Below, piece by piece: positions 32,542-40,975 of a stretch of 64,000 nucleotides of DNA. Under the pieces are notes generated by a model that saw only the letters and a list, made by a program, of their open reading frames with translations, was not told where the DNA came from and searched no databases. The stretch lies in contig JAKADY010000003.1 in the NCBI GenBank assembly GCA_021826065.1, positions 1 through 64,000 on the forward strand, written 5' to 3'. Within the stretch, counting starts at the first letter, position 1. Each line of letters begins with the position of its first letter. The position numbers and the translations under genes were made by a program. Source of the stretch: Pseudomonadota bacterium. Lineage in GTDB: Bacteria > Pseudomonadota > Gammaproteobacteria > Burkholderiales > Thiobacillaceae.

Positions 32542-33797
32542 GTGCCTTGCTCGCGCTGGCGTTCAGGAGCGCCTGGAACCGGCGCTTGACCCTGGGCCTG
32601 ACCCTCACGGCCGTGTGCCTGTCCGTGACCCTGCTGCTCAGCATCGAACGGCTGCGCGTCGATGCGCGCACGAGCTTCACCCAGGCCGTCTCCGGCACCG
32701 ACCTCATCGTCGGCGCCCGCGCCAGCCCCTTGCAGCTCCTGCTCTATGCCGTCTTTCGCGTCGGCGGCGCCACCCAGGAGATCGGTTGGGAGGCGGCCGC
32801 GGCGATAGATCGCCACCCGGCCGTGGCCTGGACCCTGCCGCTCGCCCTGGGCGACAGCCATCGCGGTTTTCCCGTCCTGGGCACGCCGGCTCGCTATTTC
32901 GAGGTGTTCCGCTATGGCGACCGGCAGCCGCTCGTCTTCGCCGCCGGCCGGCCCTATGCCGGCCTGTACGAGGCAGTGCTGGGGGTGGAGGTGGCCGAGC
33001 GGCTCGGCTACCAGGTCGGCGACCGCATCACCCTCGCCCACGGCGGCGGCGAATTCGCCCCGGAGCATGCCGACAAGCCCTTCACCGTGGTGGGGGTGCT
33101 CGCCCGCACCGGTACCCCGGTGGACCGCACCGTGCATGTCAGTCTGGAGTCCATCGAGGCGATCCATCTCGACTGGCAGGGCGGCGCGCCCATCCCCGGG
33201 CTCAACATCCCCCCCGAGCTGGCCACCAAGTTCGACCTCACGCCCAAGACAGTGACGGCCGTGCTGGTGGGGCTGAAGAGCCGCGCCCAGGTCTTCGCCA
33301 TGCAGCGCTGGGTCCAGGACTACCGGGCGGAGCCGCTCATGGCCGTGCTGCCAGGGGTGGCGCTGGATCAGCTCTGGGATCTGCTGGCCATAGGTGAACG
33401 CTCACTCTTGACGATATCAGCGCTGGTTGCCGGGGTGAGCCTGGTGGGTCTGGTCGCGGTGATCCTCGCCGGACTGAACGAGCGGCGCCGGGAGCTGGCC
33501 ATCCTGCGCTCGGTCGGGGCGGGGCCGCGGCGCGTGCTGTTCCTCCTGCTGCTGGAGGGGGCGGGGTTGACGCTGGCGGCCTGCGTGTTGGGCCTGCTTT
33601 TGAGCCTCGCCCTGGTGCTGGCCGTCGGCCCCTGGCTGGCGGCGTACTCAGGCATCCATCTGCAGCTGACGTGGCCGCATGCGGCGCAGTGGGCCTGGCT
33701 GGGCGCGGTCTTCGCCGTCGGCACCCTGGCGAGCCTGATCCCCGCCTGGCGGGCCTATCGACTCTCGCTGGCCGACGGGTTGACGCCGCATGTGTAA
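32529..33797 (+). CDS. FtsX/MacB-type ABC permease of Zrg-like system
   Basis: A 422-residue permease with one N-terminal helix (about 20-42), a large periplasmic domain (about 45-285) and three C-terminal helices (about 290-315, 330-365, 385-410), the FtsX/MacB topology. The sequence LNERRRELAILRSVGAGPRRVLFLLLLEG is the coupling-helix region. This architecture normally moves lipoproteins or works mechanically rather than importing ions, so its role in zinc handling is indirect or unknown; the DUF2796 and DUF3299 neighbours always suggest a zinc context. Confidence 0.88.
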   Translation: MRGLSALLALAFRSAWNRRLTLGLTLTAVCLSVTLLLSIERLRVDARTSFTQAVSGTDLIVGARASPLQLLLYAVFRVGGATQEIGWEAAAAIDRHPAVAWTLPLALGDSHRGFPVLGTPARYFEVFRYGDRQPLVFAAGRPYAGLYEAVLGVEVAERLGYQVGDRITLAHGGGEFAPEHADKPFTVVGVLARTGTPVDRTVHVSLESIEAIHLDWQGGAPIPGLNIPPELATKFDLTPKTVTAVLVGLKSRAQVFAMQRWVQDYRAEPLMAVLPGVALDQLWDLLAIGERSLLTISALVAGVSLVGLVAVILAGLNERRRELAILRSVGAGPRRVLFLLLLEGAGLTLAACVLGLLLSLALVLAVGPWLAAYSGIHLQLTWPHAAQWAWLGAVFAVGTLASLIPAWRAYRLSLADGLTPHV

Positions 33798-33807
33798 AAT
33801 CTGGGCC

Positions 33808-34398
33808 ATGCGCCTGACCCTCCTCGCCCTCGCTGCCCTGCTCGTCGCCTGCGAGCCCGCCACGGGGCAGGACTACAAGCTGGGCGAGAAGATCCGGCCG
33901 GCGCCATCGGCGCAGCGCCCGGCGGCCCCGCCGCAGGCCGGTGCGCCGCGCACCCTGACCTGGGACGACCTGCTGCCGCCCGACTGGGACCCCATGGCCG
34001 CGCTCAAGGGCCTGGACCTGGCCCGGCTGGACGATGCCGACCCGCGTGCGCAGAAGGCCCTGGAGGACTTGAAACGCGCCTGGGACAATGCGCCGCCCAA
34101 CCGGCAGTTGCATGGCCAGCGCATCCGCATCCCCGGCTTCGTCGTCTCCCTGGACGGCGGCCCCAAGGAGTTGCGCGAGTTCCTGCTGGTGCCCTATTTC
34201 GGTGCCTGCATCCACGTGCCGCCGCCCCCGCCCAACCAGGTGATCCACGCGGTGGCGCGCACCCCGGCCAAAGGGGTGCAGACCATGGATGCGGTCTGGG
34301 TCACGGGGCGCCTGGAGGTGGTGCGCTCCGACACCCCTTTCGGCTCGGCCACCTATGTGCTGCAGGCCGAGAGCGTTACCCCCTACAAGGGCAAATAG
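33808..34398 (+). CDS. DUF3299 lipoprotein
   Basis: A 196-residue exported protein with a lipobox, AALLVACEPA, Cys near residue 15. The DUF3299 core is clear: IRIPGFVVSLDGGPKELREFLLVPYFGACIHVPPPPPNQVI (described here only by its key blocks, PYFGACIH and PPPPPNQ). DUF3299 proteins accompany DUF2796/ABC clusters; their biochemical role is unknown to me. A frame start at 33790 exists but ATG 33808 begins the signal sequence. Spacing of 4 bp to the next small gene. Confidence 0.82.
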   Translation: MRLTLLALAALLVACEPATGQDYKLGEKIRPAPSAQRPAAPPQAGAPRTLTWDDLLPPDWDPMAALKGLDLARLDDADPRAQKALEDLKRAWDNAPPNRQLHGQRIRIPGFVVSLDGGPKELREFLLVPYFGACIHVPPPPPNQVIHAVARTPAKGVQTMDAVWVTGRLEVVRSDTPFGSATYVLQAESVTPYKGK

Positions 34399-34401
34399 GC
34401 C

Positions 34402-34686
34402 ATGACGCGTCTGCGCGCCTGGCTGCTCGCCCTGGTCCTGCTGTGGGCCCAGCTCGCCGCCGGTGTGCATGCGCTCGAACACCTGCACGACGCCGACGAT
34501 TCCGACCACCCGCCTTGCGAATGGTGTCTGGCCTTCCATGCCGTGCAGCACGGCGCCAGCGGTTCCTCGCTCGCCCTTCCTGCCAGCGACCGGACGACCA
34601 AGACACTGCCGCCGACACACATCGGCGCGCGATCGCCATTCTGCCCGCACTACCAAAGCCGCGCCCCGCCTCTGAACCTCGTCTGA
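34402..34686 (+). CDS. small secreted His/Cys-rich protein
   Basis: A 94-residue exported protein: signal peptide at residues 1-25 followed by HALEHLHDADDSDHPPCEWC, then FHAVQHG and a C-terminal FCPHYQ. Seven histidines and three cysteines in about 70 mature residues suggest metal binding. Similar short DUF2946-like proteins occur in copper and zinc loci, but I cannot assign it firmly. It lies 3 bp after DUF3299 and 66 bp before the outer-membrane protein gene. Confidence 0.65.
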   Translation: MTRLRAWLLALVLLWAQLAAGVHALEHLHDADDSDHPPCEWCLAFHAVQHGASGSSLALPASDRTTKTLPPTHIGARSPFCPHYQSRAPPLNLV

Positions 34687-34751
34687 GCCCGTGTCGCCTG
34701 CCCCTGTGAGGGTGGGTCAGTGCCTTTTCCTTTTCCAGACGAGGATCAGTC

Positions 34752-36206
34752 ATGCACGTCAAGTTCAAGCATTTGGCGGGTGCGCTCGCGCTCGCCGGCA
34801 TCATCACGCCGTCCCACGCCAACCCGGAGATCGACGCCTTGCGCGCAGAGATCGCGCAGATGCGGCAGCAATACGAGGCGCGCCTGGCAGAACTGGAGGC
34901 CAGGCTCAAGGACGCCGAAGGCCGTGCCGCGCCCGCCGCCCAGCCCACGGCGAGCGACCGCCTGGGTGCCCTCACCTCCGGTGCCGCCTTCAACCCGCAG
35001 ATCTCCGTCATCCTCGACGGGGTCTATTACCGTGACAACAAGAAGGGCAAGGGCCCCGAGCTCTATGCGCATCTCGACGGCATCAACCACAGCCATGGTG
35101 GACACGACCATGGGCATGAACTCGAGCGCGGCTTCAACCTGCGGCCCACGGAACTCGTCTTCTCGGCCACGGTGGACCCCTGGTTCGACGCCAACCTGAT
35201 GTTGACCGTCGACTCGCACGGCGGGGTGGAGCTGGAGCAGGCCTATTTCGACACGCGCAGCCTGCCCGCAGGGCTCAAACTCAGGGGCGGCAAGTTCTTT
35301 TCCGGCATCGGCTATCTCAACGACAAGCACCCGCACCAATGGGACTTCGTCGACCAGAACCTGCCCTATCGCACGCTGCTGGGCGAGCATGGGCTGATGG
35401 ACACCGGGCTGCAACTGACCTGGCGGCCGAAGACCGGCAGCCTCTACACCCTGCTGGGCGTGGAGGCCCTTCAGGGCAACGAGCAGCTCTTTGCTACGGC
35501 AGGCTTGGCCACGCCGACCTCACCACGCGCCGACGGCAGTCCTCTGGCACCCACACGCGCTGGCGAGCTCACTGGCAAGAAGGCCGGTCCACGCCTTTGG
35601 ACCGCTTTTGCCAAATTCGCCCCGACCCTGTCCGACGACCACGCCCTGCAATTGGGGGTCTGGGGCGGCTGGGCCAACCAGCATCAGGAGGTGCACGACC
35701 ATACCCTGGAGGATCCCGGCTCGCTCGTGCATGCCCTGGAGGGCAAGAGTCGGTTGTGGGGGCTGGATGCGGTGTACAAATTCGACGCCCCGGGTGCCTA
35801 TGGCGCCGGCGATTTCAGCCTGAACGCCGAGTATCTGCGCGAGGTGAAGGATTTGAGCATCGCCTTCCACGAAATCGGCAGCCGGGTGGGGCAGCCGCGC
35901 AAATTCACCCAGGACGGCTTCTACGTGCAAGGCGTTTACGGCTTCGCGCCACGCTGGCAGGCCGGCCTGCGCTACGACATCACGGGGTTGACCAGCAAGG
36001 TCGATGGCCCCGCCGGACGGCTCAGGGAATGGGACGACTCGAACCGGTGGTCTCTGGCGGTCACGCACCACTTCAGCGAGTTCTCGCGCCTGCGCCTGCA
36101 GGCGTCCAGCGCACGGCTTGCCGTCGATGGCAACCGCGAGCGGCTCAACGAGTTCTGGATCCAGTACCAGCTGAGCCTGGGCGCCCACGGCGCGCACAAG
36201 TTCTGA
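34752..36206 (+). CDS. zinc-island outer-membrane beta-barrel protein with His-rich loop
   Basis: A 484-residue outer-membrane protein. The signal peptide ends about residue 24 (SHANPE), a short coiled coil follows (about 25-55, ALRAEIAQMRQQYEARLAEL) as in OprP/OprO-type porins, then a barrel of alternating strands ending in a C-terminal aromatic (HGAHKF). A His-rich loop, HLDGINHSHGGHDHGHELE, lies at about residues 101-119. It is probably the outer-membrane entry for zinc or a zinc ligand in this locus (inference from loop and context); no TonB box or plug domain is visible. Confidence 0.75.
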   Translation: MHVKFKHLAGALALAGIITPSHANPEIDALRAEIAQMRQQYEARLAELEARLKDAEGRAAPAAQPTASDRLGALTSGAAFNPQISVILDGVYYRDNKKGKGPELYAHLDGINHSHGGHDHGHELERGFNLRPTELVFSATVDPWFDANLMLTVDSHGGVELEQAYFDTRSLPAGLKLRGGKFFSGIGYLNDKHPHQWDFVDQNLPYRTLLGEHGLMDTGLQLTWRPKTGSLYTLLGVEALQGNEQLFATAGLATPTSPRADGSPLAPTRAGELTGKKAGPRLWTAFAKFAPTLSDDHALQLGVWGGWANQHQEVHDHTLEDPGSLVHALEGKSRLWGLDAVYKFDAPGAYGAGDFSLNAEYLREVKDLSIAFHEIGSRVGQPRKFTQDGFYVQGVYGFAPRWQAGLRYDITGLTSKVDGPAGRLREWDDSNRWSLAVTHHFSEFSRLRLQASSARLAVDGNRERLNEFWIQYQLSLGAHGAHKF

Positions 36207-36219
36207 GGGGAGGGTGCCA

Positions 36220-37101
36220 ATGACCCGAGCATTCTGGGCAATCCTTCTCGCCCTGACCGCGCCGCTTGCCTGGGCGCTCAACGTGGTCGCCACCACCGCC
36301 AGCATGGGCATGCTGACGCGCAGCGTCGGCGGCCCCGGCGTGAACATCACGGTGCTGGCCCCACCCGATCGCGATCCGCATCAACTACAGGCCAAGCCCT
36401 CGATGATGCGGGCCCTGCGCGATGCCGATCTGGTGGTGGCGGTGGGGGCGGAGCTGGAGGCTGGTTGGCTGCCGGCGGCCCTCGACGCAGCGGCCAATCC
36501 CCGCGTGCTGCCCGGCCGCCTGGGCTATTTCGAGGCGGCGGCACAAGTGCCGCTGCTGGAGGCAGGGCTGCCGGCCGACCGCGCGCGCGGCGATGTCCAC
36601 CCCATGGGCAACCCGCACGTGCATCTGGACCCGCAGCGCATGGCCGACATCGCCCGCGCGCTGGCCGAGCGCTTGGCGCGCCTCAAACCCGAGCAGGCCG
36701 CCGATTTCCGCGCCCGCGCCGAGGGCTTTGCAGGCAGCGTGCAGGCGCGTCTGCCGGCCTGGCGGACGCAGGCAGCCGGCAGCGGCGGGGCGGTGCTCTA
36801 CCACAAGGACGGTGTCTATCTGCTCGACCGCCTGGGCCTGCCCCTGCTGGGCACCATAGAGCCCGTGCCGGGCGTCCCCCCCACTGCCCGACACCTGGCC
36901 GAACTGACCGATCGGCTGCGAGGCCGGCGCGGGGTGGTGCTCTATCACCCCTACCAACCCGCCCAGGGGCCGCAGCGGGTCGCCGAGGCCCTGGGGTGGA
37001 AGGCCATTGCCGTGCCCATGGAACCGCCGGTGAGCGCATCGGCTGAGGATTATTTCCGTCTCATCGACCAGTGGGTGGCCGCCCTGGTGCAGGCGAAATG
37101 A
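36220..37101 (+). CDS. znuA: zinc ABC transporter substrate-binding protein ZnuA-like
   Basis: Periplasmic cluster A-I binding protein of 293 residues with signal peptide (1-20). Expected metal ligands are seen: His in DRDPHQLQAKPSMM (about 48), His in GNPHVHLDPQRM (about 130-134), His in VLYHKDG and a late acidic or His position in VLYHPYQ. There is no long His-rich loop, unlike E. coli ZnuA. ATG 36220 has GGGGAGGG upstream. The stop overlaps znuC as ATGA. Confidence 0.85.
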   Translation: MTRAFWAILLALTAPLAWALNVVATTASMGMLTRSVGGPGVNITVLAPPDRDPHQLQAKPSMMRALRDADLVVAVGAELEAGWLPAALDAAANPRVLPGRLGYFEAAAQVPLLEAGLPADRARGDVHPMGNPHVHLDPQRMADIARALAERLARLKPEQAADFRARAEGFAGSVQARLPAWRTQAAGSGGAVLYHKDGVYLLDRLGLPLLGTIEPVPGVPPTARHLAELTDRLRGRRGVVLYHPYQPAQGPQRVAEALGWKAIAVPMEPPVSASAEDYFRLIDQWVAALVQAK

Positions 37102-37721
37102 ATCCCTGGCTGCGCCTCGAAGGGGTCGTCGCCGGCTACGGCCGGCCTGTGGTGGGCCCGGTGAGCCTGGAGCTCGGCCCCGGCGAGGTGCTGGGCCTGG
37201 CCGGGCCCAATGGCGCCGGCAAATCCACGCTGATCGCCGCCATCCTTGGCGAGGCGCCCGTCTTTGCCGGCCATGTGGAGCGCGCCCATGGCCTCACGGT
37301 GGCCCACCTGCCGCAGCGGCCGATCCGTCCCCTGGAGCTGCCGCTCACCGGGCAGGAATGGTTGCGCTGCATGGGTGTGAGTGCCGACGGGATGCCCGGC
37401 CATCTCGCCGGCATCCTCCAGCGCCGCATGGACCGGCTTTCCGGCGGCGAATTCCAGCTCCTGAGCCTGTGGGCGGCGCTCGCCGGGGCGGGCCAGTTGG
37501 TGCTGCTCGACGAGCCGACCAACAACTTGGACCCGGCCCATGTCCATCTGGCGGCAGAGGCGATCATGGCGCGGCGCGAGGCACGCGCCACCCTGCTCGT
37601 CAGCCACGACCAGGATTTTCTGCAACGGGTCTGCTCCCGTATCCTGACCCTTGGGGCCATGCGCGGGGGGGGACATGGATGCGGTCGGCAGCAGAGCGGG
37701 ACCACACATCCCCCGTCGTGA
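37098..37721 (+). CDS. znuC: zinc ABC transporter ATPase ZnuC-like
   Basis: A 207-residue ABC ATPase, somewhat shorter than E. coli ZnuC. Walker A GPNGAGKST (about 39-47), the Q-loop HLPQRP, signature LSGGEFQLLSLWAAL, Walker B LVLLDEPTNNLDP and switch His VSHDQDF are present. The last ~20 residues after ILTLGAM (GGGHGCGRQQSGTTHPPS) look untidy, and the stop overlaps the start of znuB. Translational coupling on both sides (ATGA with znuA, TGATG with znuB). Confidence 0.88.
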   Translation: MNPWLRLEGVVAGYGRPVVGPVSLELGPGEVLGLAGPNGAGKSTLIAAILGEAPVFAGHVERAHGLTVAHLPQRPIRPLELPLTGQEWLRCMGVSADGMPGHLAGILQRRMDRLSGGEFQLLSLWAALAGAGQLVLLDEPTNNLDPAHVHLAAEAIMARREARATLLVSHDQDFLQRVCSRILTLGAMRGGGHGCGRQQSGTTHPPS

Positions 37722-38518
37722 TGTTTTGGCCCATGGATGATTTCCTCTGGCCCTTCCTGGCAGGGCTGCCGCTGGCGCTCGCTCTGCCCCTGCTGGGCAC
37801 CCTGCTGCGGCTGCGCGACGAGTGGCTGGCCACCCTGGGCCTCGCCCACCTGGCCGCCGCTGCGGCCCTGGCCGGCATGGGGCTGGGCCTGGCCGCGGTC
37901 TGGGGGGCGCCGGTCGGCGCGATGCTCGGCGCCCTCGGCAAGACCCTTGCACGCCAGCGCAACAACAGCGTCTATGCCGTGATGATCCTCGGCGGCTGGT
38001 CGCTCATGCTGCTCATCGCCGCCAATAGCGCCTTGGGGCACGCCCTGGCCCAGGCCCTGGTGGATGGCCAGCTCTATTTCGCCGGCGACCGCGAGGCGTT
38101 CCTCGCCGCGACGGTGGCCCTGCTCTGTCTATGGGCCCTGCCCTGGCTCACGCCGCGGCTCATCCGCGCCCGCCTGCTGCCGAGCTTCGAACGCGCCAAT
38201 CACCTGCCCGCCTGGCGCTGGCACCTGGGCTTCGACCTCCTCGTGGCACTCACGGTTGCGGTGGCCACGGCGACCCTGGGCCTCATGGCCACCTTCGCCC
38301 TGGTCTTCGTGCCGGCCTGGTTGGCCTTCCGGCATGCCCCGAGCTGGCGGCGGGCCTGGCGGTTCAGCACCGGGGTCGGAATCGCCGCCTATGGCCTCGC
38401 CTTCGCCCTGGCCCTGGGCCTGGATCAGCCTTTCGGCCCCGTCCTGGTCCTGCTGCTGGTATCGGCTCTAATCCTTGACGGTTTTGTCCGCAGGGGGCCG
38501 CGGGATGCAGGGGTGTGA
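37721..38518 (+). CDS. znuB: zinc ABC transporter permease ZnuB-like
   Basis: Cluster 9 (ABC-3) metal permease of 265 residues with about eight hydrophobic segments. Recognisable parts: the first helix LAGLPLALALPLLGTLLRL, GLAHLAAAAALAGMGLG, and GAPVGAMLGALGK. ATG 37721 lies within the znuC stop (TGATG); ATG 37733 (MDDFLWPF) is an alternative. No good ribosome site precedes either, in line with coupling. A run of codons upstream stays open but lies within znuC. Confidence 0.85.
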   Translation: MFWPMDDFLWPFLAGLPLALALPLLGTLLRLRDEWLATLGLAHLAAAAALAGMGLGLAAVWGAPVGAMLGALGKTLARQRNNSVYAVMILGGWSLMLLIAANSALGHALAQALVDGQLYFAGDREAFLAATVALLCLWALPWLTPRLIRARLLPSFERANHLPAWRWHLGFDLLVALTVAVATATLGLMATFALVFVPAWLAFRHAPSWRRAWRFSTGVGIAAYGLAFALALGLDQPFGPVLVLLLVSALILDGFVRRGPRDAGV

Positions 38519-38528
38519 ACCGGATCAC

Positions 38529-38558
38529 TTGTCGGCGGCCGGACCTTGGGTCTAGTAT
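38529..38558 (+). promoter_or_regulatory. sigma-70-type promoter for STAS gene
   Basis: TTGTCG (38529-38534) and TAGTAT (38553-38558) with an 18-bp spacer, 26 bp before the GTG start. Confidence 0.55.
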
Positions 38559-38584
38559 CAAAGACCCGGCAGACGAGGTGACCC

Positions 38585-39712
38585 GTGTCCCTGTTCAACC
38601 TGTTCCGCAAAGACAAGGCCGAAGATTTTATGGCCTTCCTCAAGGAAGGCACGCCTGGGGCCAAGGAGGGACCGGAGGTCCGTGTGGGCCAGGACTCCGC
38701 CGCGGTCGAGGCCGGCATCGAGGTTCACGAGGCCGGCGGTGCCCTCGCCCCCGAGCTGGAGGAGGCCGCCGTGCTCTACGCCAACGGCAAGATCGGCGAG
38801 GCCGCCACGGTGCTCAACCGCTATCTCCTCGACAACCCGGACAACCGCGATCCGCAGCCCTGGTACATGCTGTTCGACCTGTACGAGGCGACGGGGCAGC
38901 TTGATCCCTTCGAGGACGCGGCGGTGGACTTCGCCGTCAAGTTCGAGCGCTCACCGCCCACCTGGGCGCCGCGCACCCAGACCCAACGCCAGGAGGCGAG
39001 CGCGCTGCCCTACATGGGCTTCGGCGCGAGCTTCGGCGCGGCCGACCGGGAGCGTCTCAAGCGCTTCATGCTGGAGGCCGCCTCCAAGCCGGCGGTGCGC
39101 GTGGAGGTGAGCCGCACACCGGTGCCGGACGAGGACTACATCCGCACCCTGCTCGACTGCCTGGTCAGGCTGCAGGAACAGGGTAAGGCCATCAAGCTGG
39201 TGGGTGGGGCCAACCTGATCGGCAAGCTCAACGCCCTGCGCGGCGAGGACAAGCTGAGCGAGCCCGGCTGGCTGCTGTTGCTCACCCTGCTGCAGCTGGA
39301 GGGCGACGAGGATGCGTTCGAGGACACGGCGGTGGACTATGCCGTGCGTTTCGAGGTCTCGCCGCCCTCCTACAGCCCGCCCAAGGTCCCGCAGGAGAGC
39401 CCGCAGACTGCACCGGTCGCGGAGCCTTCTGGCCTGACCTTCCCGCTCAAGGGCGTGGTCGGCGCCAGCGGTGACCCCCAGCTCGCCGAACTGCGCAGTT
39501 TCTGCCAGGACAAACCGCAGGTGGAGATCGACCTATCCCAGGTCACCCGCATCGAGTTCGCCTCGGTGGGGCTGCTGCTGGACACCCTGATCTCGCTGCA
39601 CGAGGCCGGCCACAAGATCCTTTTCAAGGAGGGCAACGAGCTGGTGAACGTGCTGCTCAACATGATCGGCGCCGGCCAGTACGCAGTGATCCTGGGGCGC
39701 ACACGGGTCTGA
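38585..39712 (+). CDS. STAS-domain protein, unknown
   Basis: A 375-residue cytoplasmic protein. The C-terminal ~85 residues (from GLTFPLKGVVGAS) are a STAS-like domain, with VEIDLSQVTRIEFASVGLLLDTLISL matching the SpoIIAA strand-helix; there is no clear phosphoacceptor Ser. The middle (about 55-280) contains two related helical units, each with FEDxAVDxAV(K/R)FExSPP, around residues 109-126 and 241-258, so it is internally duplicated. Homologues stand next to hslV in betaproteobacteria. GTG start. Confidence 0.7.
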   Translation: MSLFNLFRKDKAEDFMAFLKEGTPGAKEGPEVRVGQDSAAVEAGIEVHEAGGALAPELEEAAVLYANGKIGEAATVLNRYLLDNPDNRDPQPWYMLFDLYEATGQLDPFEDAAVDFAVKFERSPPTWAPRTQTQRQEASALPYMGFGASFGAADRERLKRFMLEAASKPAVRVEVSRTPVPDEDYIRTLLDCLVRLQEQGKAIKLVGGANLIGKLNALRGEDKLSEPGWLLLLTLLQLEGDEDAFEDTAVDYAVRFEVSPPSYSPPKVPQESPQTAPVAEPSGLTFPLKGVVGASGDPQLAELRSFCQDKPQVEIDLSQVTRIEFASVGLLLDTLISLHEAGHKILFKEGNELVNVLLNMIGAGQYAVILGRTRV

Positions 39713-39772
39713 GGACAGAAGACTGAGGACAGAGGACTGACAACCGAGGACCGAGGACGGAAGACTGAGGAC
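39710..39772. repeat. nine-copy 7-bp tandem repeat (NGAGGAC type)
   Basis: Nine heptamers: TGAGGAC, AGAAGAC, TGAGGAC, AGAGGAC, TGACAAC, CGAGGAC, CGAGGAC, GGAAGAC, TGAGGAC. The first unit contains the TGA stop of the STAS gene. The array fills most of the space to hslV. Confidence 0.85.
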
Positions 39773-39842
39773 TGGGGGGCAGGTATGCGCCTCGCACGTC
39801 CGTCAACAACCCGATGGCCTCGGCATTTGACAAGCGCTCCCC

Positions 39843-40418
39843 ATGACGCAAGGCGATCCCTCCAGCGTGACCAGCCCGCGCCTACACGGCACCACCATCC
39901 TCTGCGTGCGCCGCGGCGCGCAGGTGGCCATGGCCGGCGACGGTCAGGTGACCCTGGGCAACGTGGTCATGAAGGCGACGGCACGCAAGGTGCGCCGGCT
40001 GTACAAGGACCAGGTGCTGGCCGGTTTCGCCGGCAGCACGGCCGATGCCTTCACCCTGTTCGAGCGCTTCGAGGCGAAACTGGAGAAGCACCAGGGGCAT
40101 CTCACCCGCAGCGCGGTGGAACTCGCCAAGGACTGGCGTACCGACCGCATGCTGCGCCGGCTGGAGGCCATGCTGATCGTGGCGGACACCCAGGTCACCC
40201 TGATCCTGTCCGGCGCCGGCGACGTGCTGGAGCCTGAATACGGGATCGCCGCCATCGGCAGCGGTGGCGCCTTTGCCCAGGCCGCGGCGCGGGCGCTGCT
40301 CGCGCACAGCGCGCTCAGCGCCGAGCAGGTGGTGGCCGAGGCGATGGCCATCGCCGCCGACATCTGCATCTACACCAACCGCAACGTCGTCGTCGAGACG
40401 CTGGGCAGCGAGGGCTGA
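39843..40418 (+). CDS. hslV: ATP-dependent protease proteolytic subunit HslV
   Basis: Threonine protease core of HslUV, 191 residues. The active-site Thr is in [10 protein letters not shown]; about 17 residues precede it and would be removed as a propeptide, longer than the usual one or few. [21 protein letters not shown] and the C-terminal [13 protein letters not shown] are family blocks. hslU normally follows directly, but here the next gene is convergent regA 20 bp away, so the ATPase must be encoded elsewhere or be absent. Confidence 0.93.
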   Translation: MTQGDPSSVTSPRLHGTTILCVRRGAQVAMAGDGQVTLGNVVMKATARKVRRLYKDQVLAGFAGSTADAFTLFERFEAKLEKHQGHLTRSAVELAKDWRTDRMLRRLEAMLIVADTQVTLILSGAGDVLEPEYGIAAIGSGGAFAQAAARALLAHSALSAEQVVAEAMAIAADICIYTNRNVVVETLGSEG

Positions 40419-40437
40419 GGCTCGAGCGTCTCGGCCC
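40412..40437. terminator. possible bidirectional terminator hslV / regA
   Basis: Imperfect inverted repeat GGGCTGAGGC / GTCTCGGCCC around a 6-base loop in the 20-bp gap between two convergent stops. No T-run on either side, so support is modest. Confidence 0.3.
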
Positions 40438-40438
40438 T

Positions 40439-40975
40439 TCAGTCCCGCACCGGCCGCTTGGCCAGCTTGCGCTGCAGGGTGCGCCGGTGCATCTTGAGCG
40501 CCCGCGCCGTGGCCGACAGGTTGCCACCATGTGCGGCCAACACGCGCTGGATGTGCTCCCATTCCAGGCGATCGACCGACAGCGGCGTCTCCTGTACCGG
40601 GACCTGGTCATCGCCCGCCTCGCGTCCGAGGGCGCTCAGGATCTCGTCGACAGTCGACGGCTTGGGCAGGTAATGGGTGGCCCCCAGCTTGATCGCCTCC
40701 ACCGCTGTGGCGATGCTGGCATAACCGGTGAGCAGCAGGATGCGCGCCTGCGGGGCCAGCGCGCGTAGCGGCGGGATGAGGGTCAGCCCCGAAGTGGTGG
40801 CCAGGCGCAGGTCCAGGATCACGGCGTCGAAGGCCTCGGTCTGTGCGCGGGCCAGCGCGGTTTCGGCATCGCCGGCGCAGACGACGCGATGCCCGCGGCG
40901 GGTGAGCGCGGTGGCCAGGCTGCGGGCGTAGACCGCGTCGTCATCGACCACCAGGATGTGCCAGGCGTCGGTCAT
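40439..40975 (-). CDS. regA: RegA/PrrA/ActR-family redox response regulator
   Basis: Response regulator of 178 residues. Receiver domain with phospho-acceptor Asp in DAVILDLRL (about 55), the switch Thr in LLLTGYAS and Lys in YLPKPST; a proline-containing linker; and a Fis-type HTH GNLSATARALKMHRRTLQRKL (about 149-169; given here as 20-residue core NLSATARALKMHRRTLQRKL), the hallmark of RegA/PrrA/ActR/RoxR. It would control respiratory, hydrogenase or carbon-fixation genes according to redox state. It overlaps regB by 4 bp. Confidence 0.88.
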   Translation of the reverse strand: MTDAWHILVVDDDAVYARSLATALTRRGHRVVCAGDAETALARAQTEAFDAVILDLRLATTSGLTLIPPLRALAPQARILLLTGYASIATAVEAIKLGATHYLPKPSTVDEILSALGREAGDDQVPVQETPLSVDRLEWEHIQRVLAAHGGNLSATARALKMHRRTLQRKLAKRPVRD

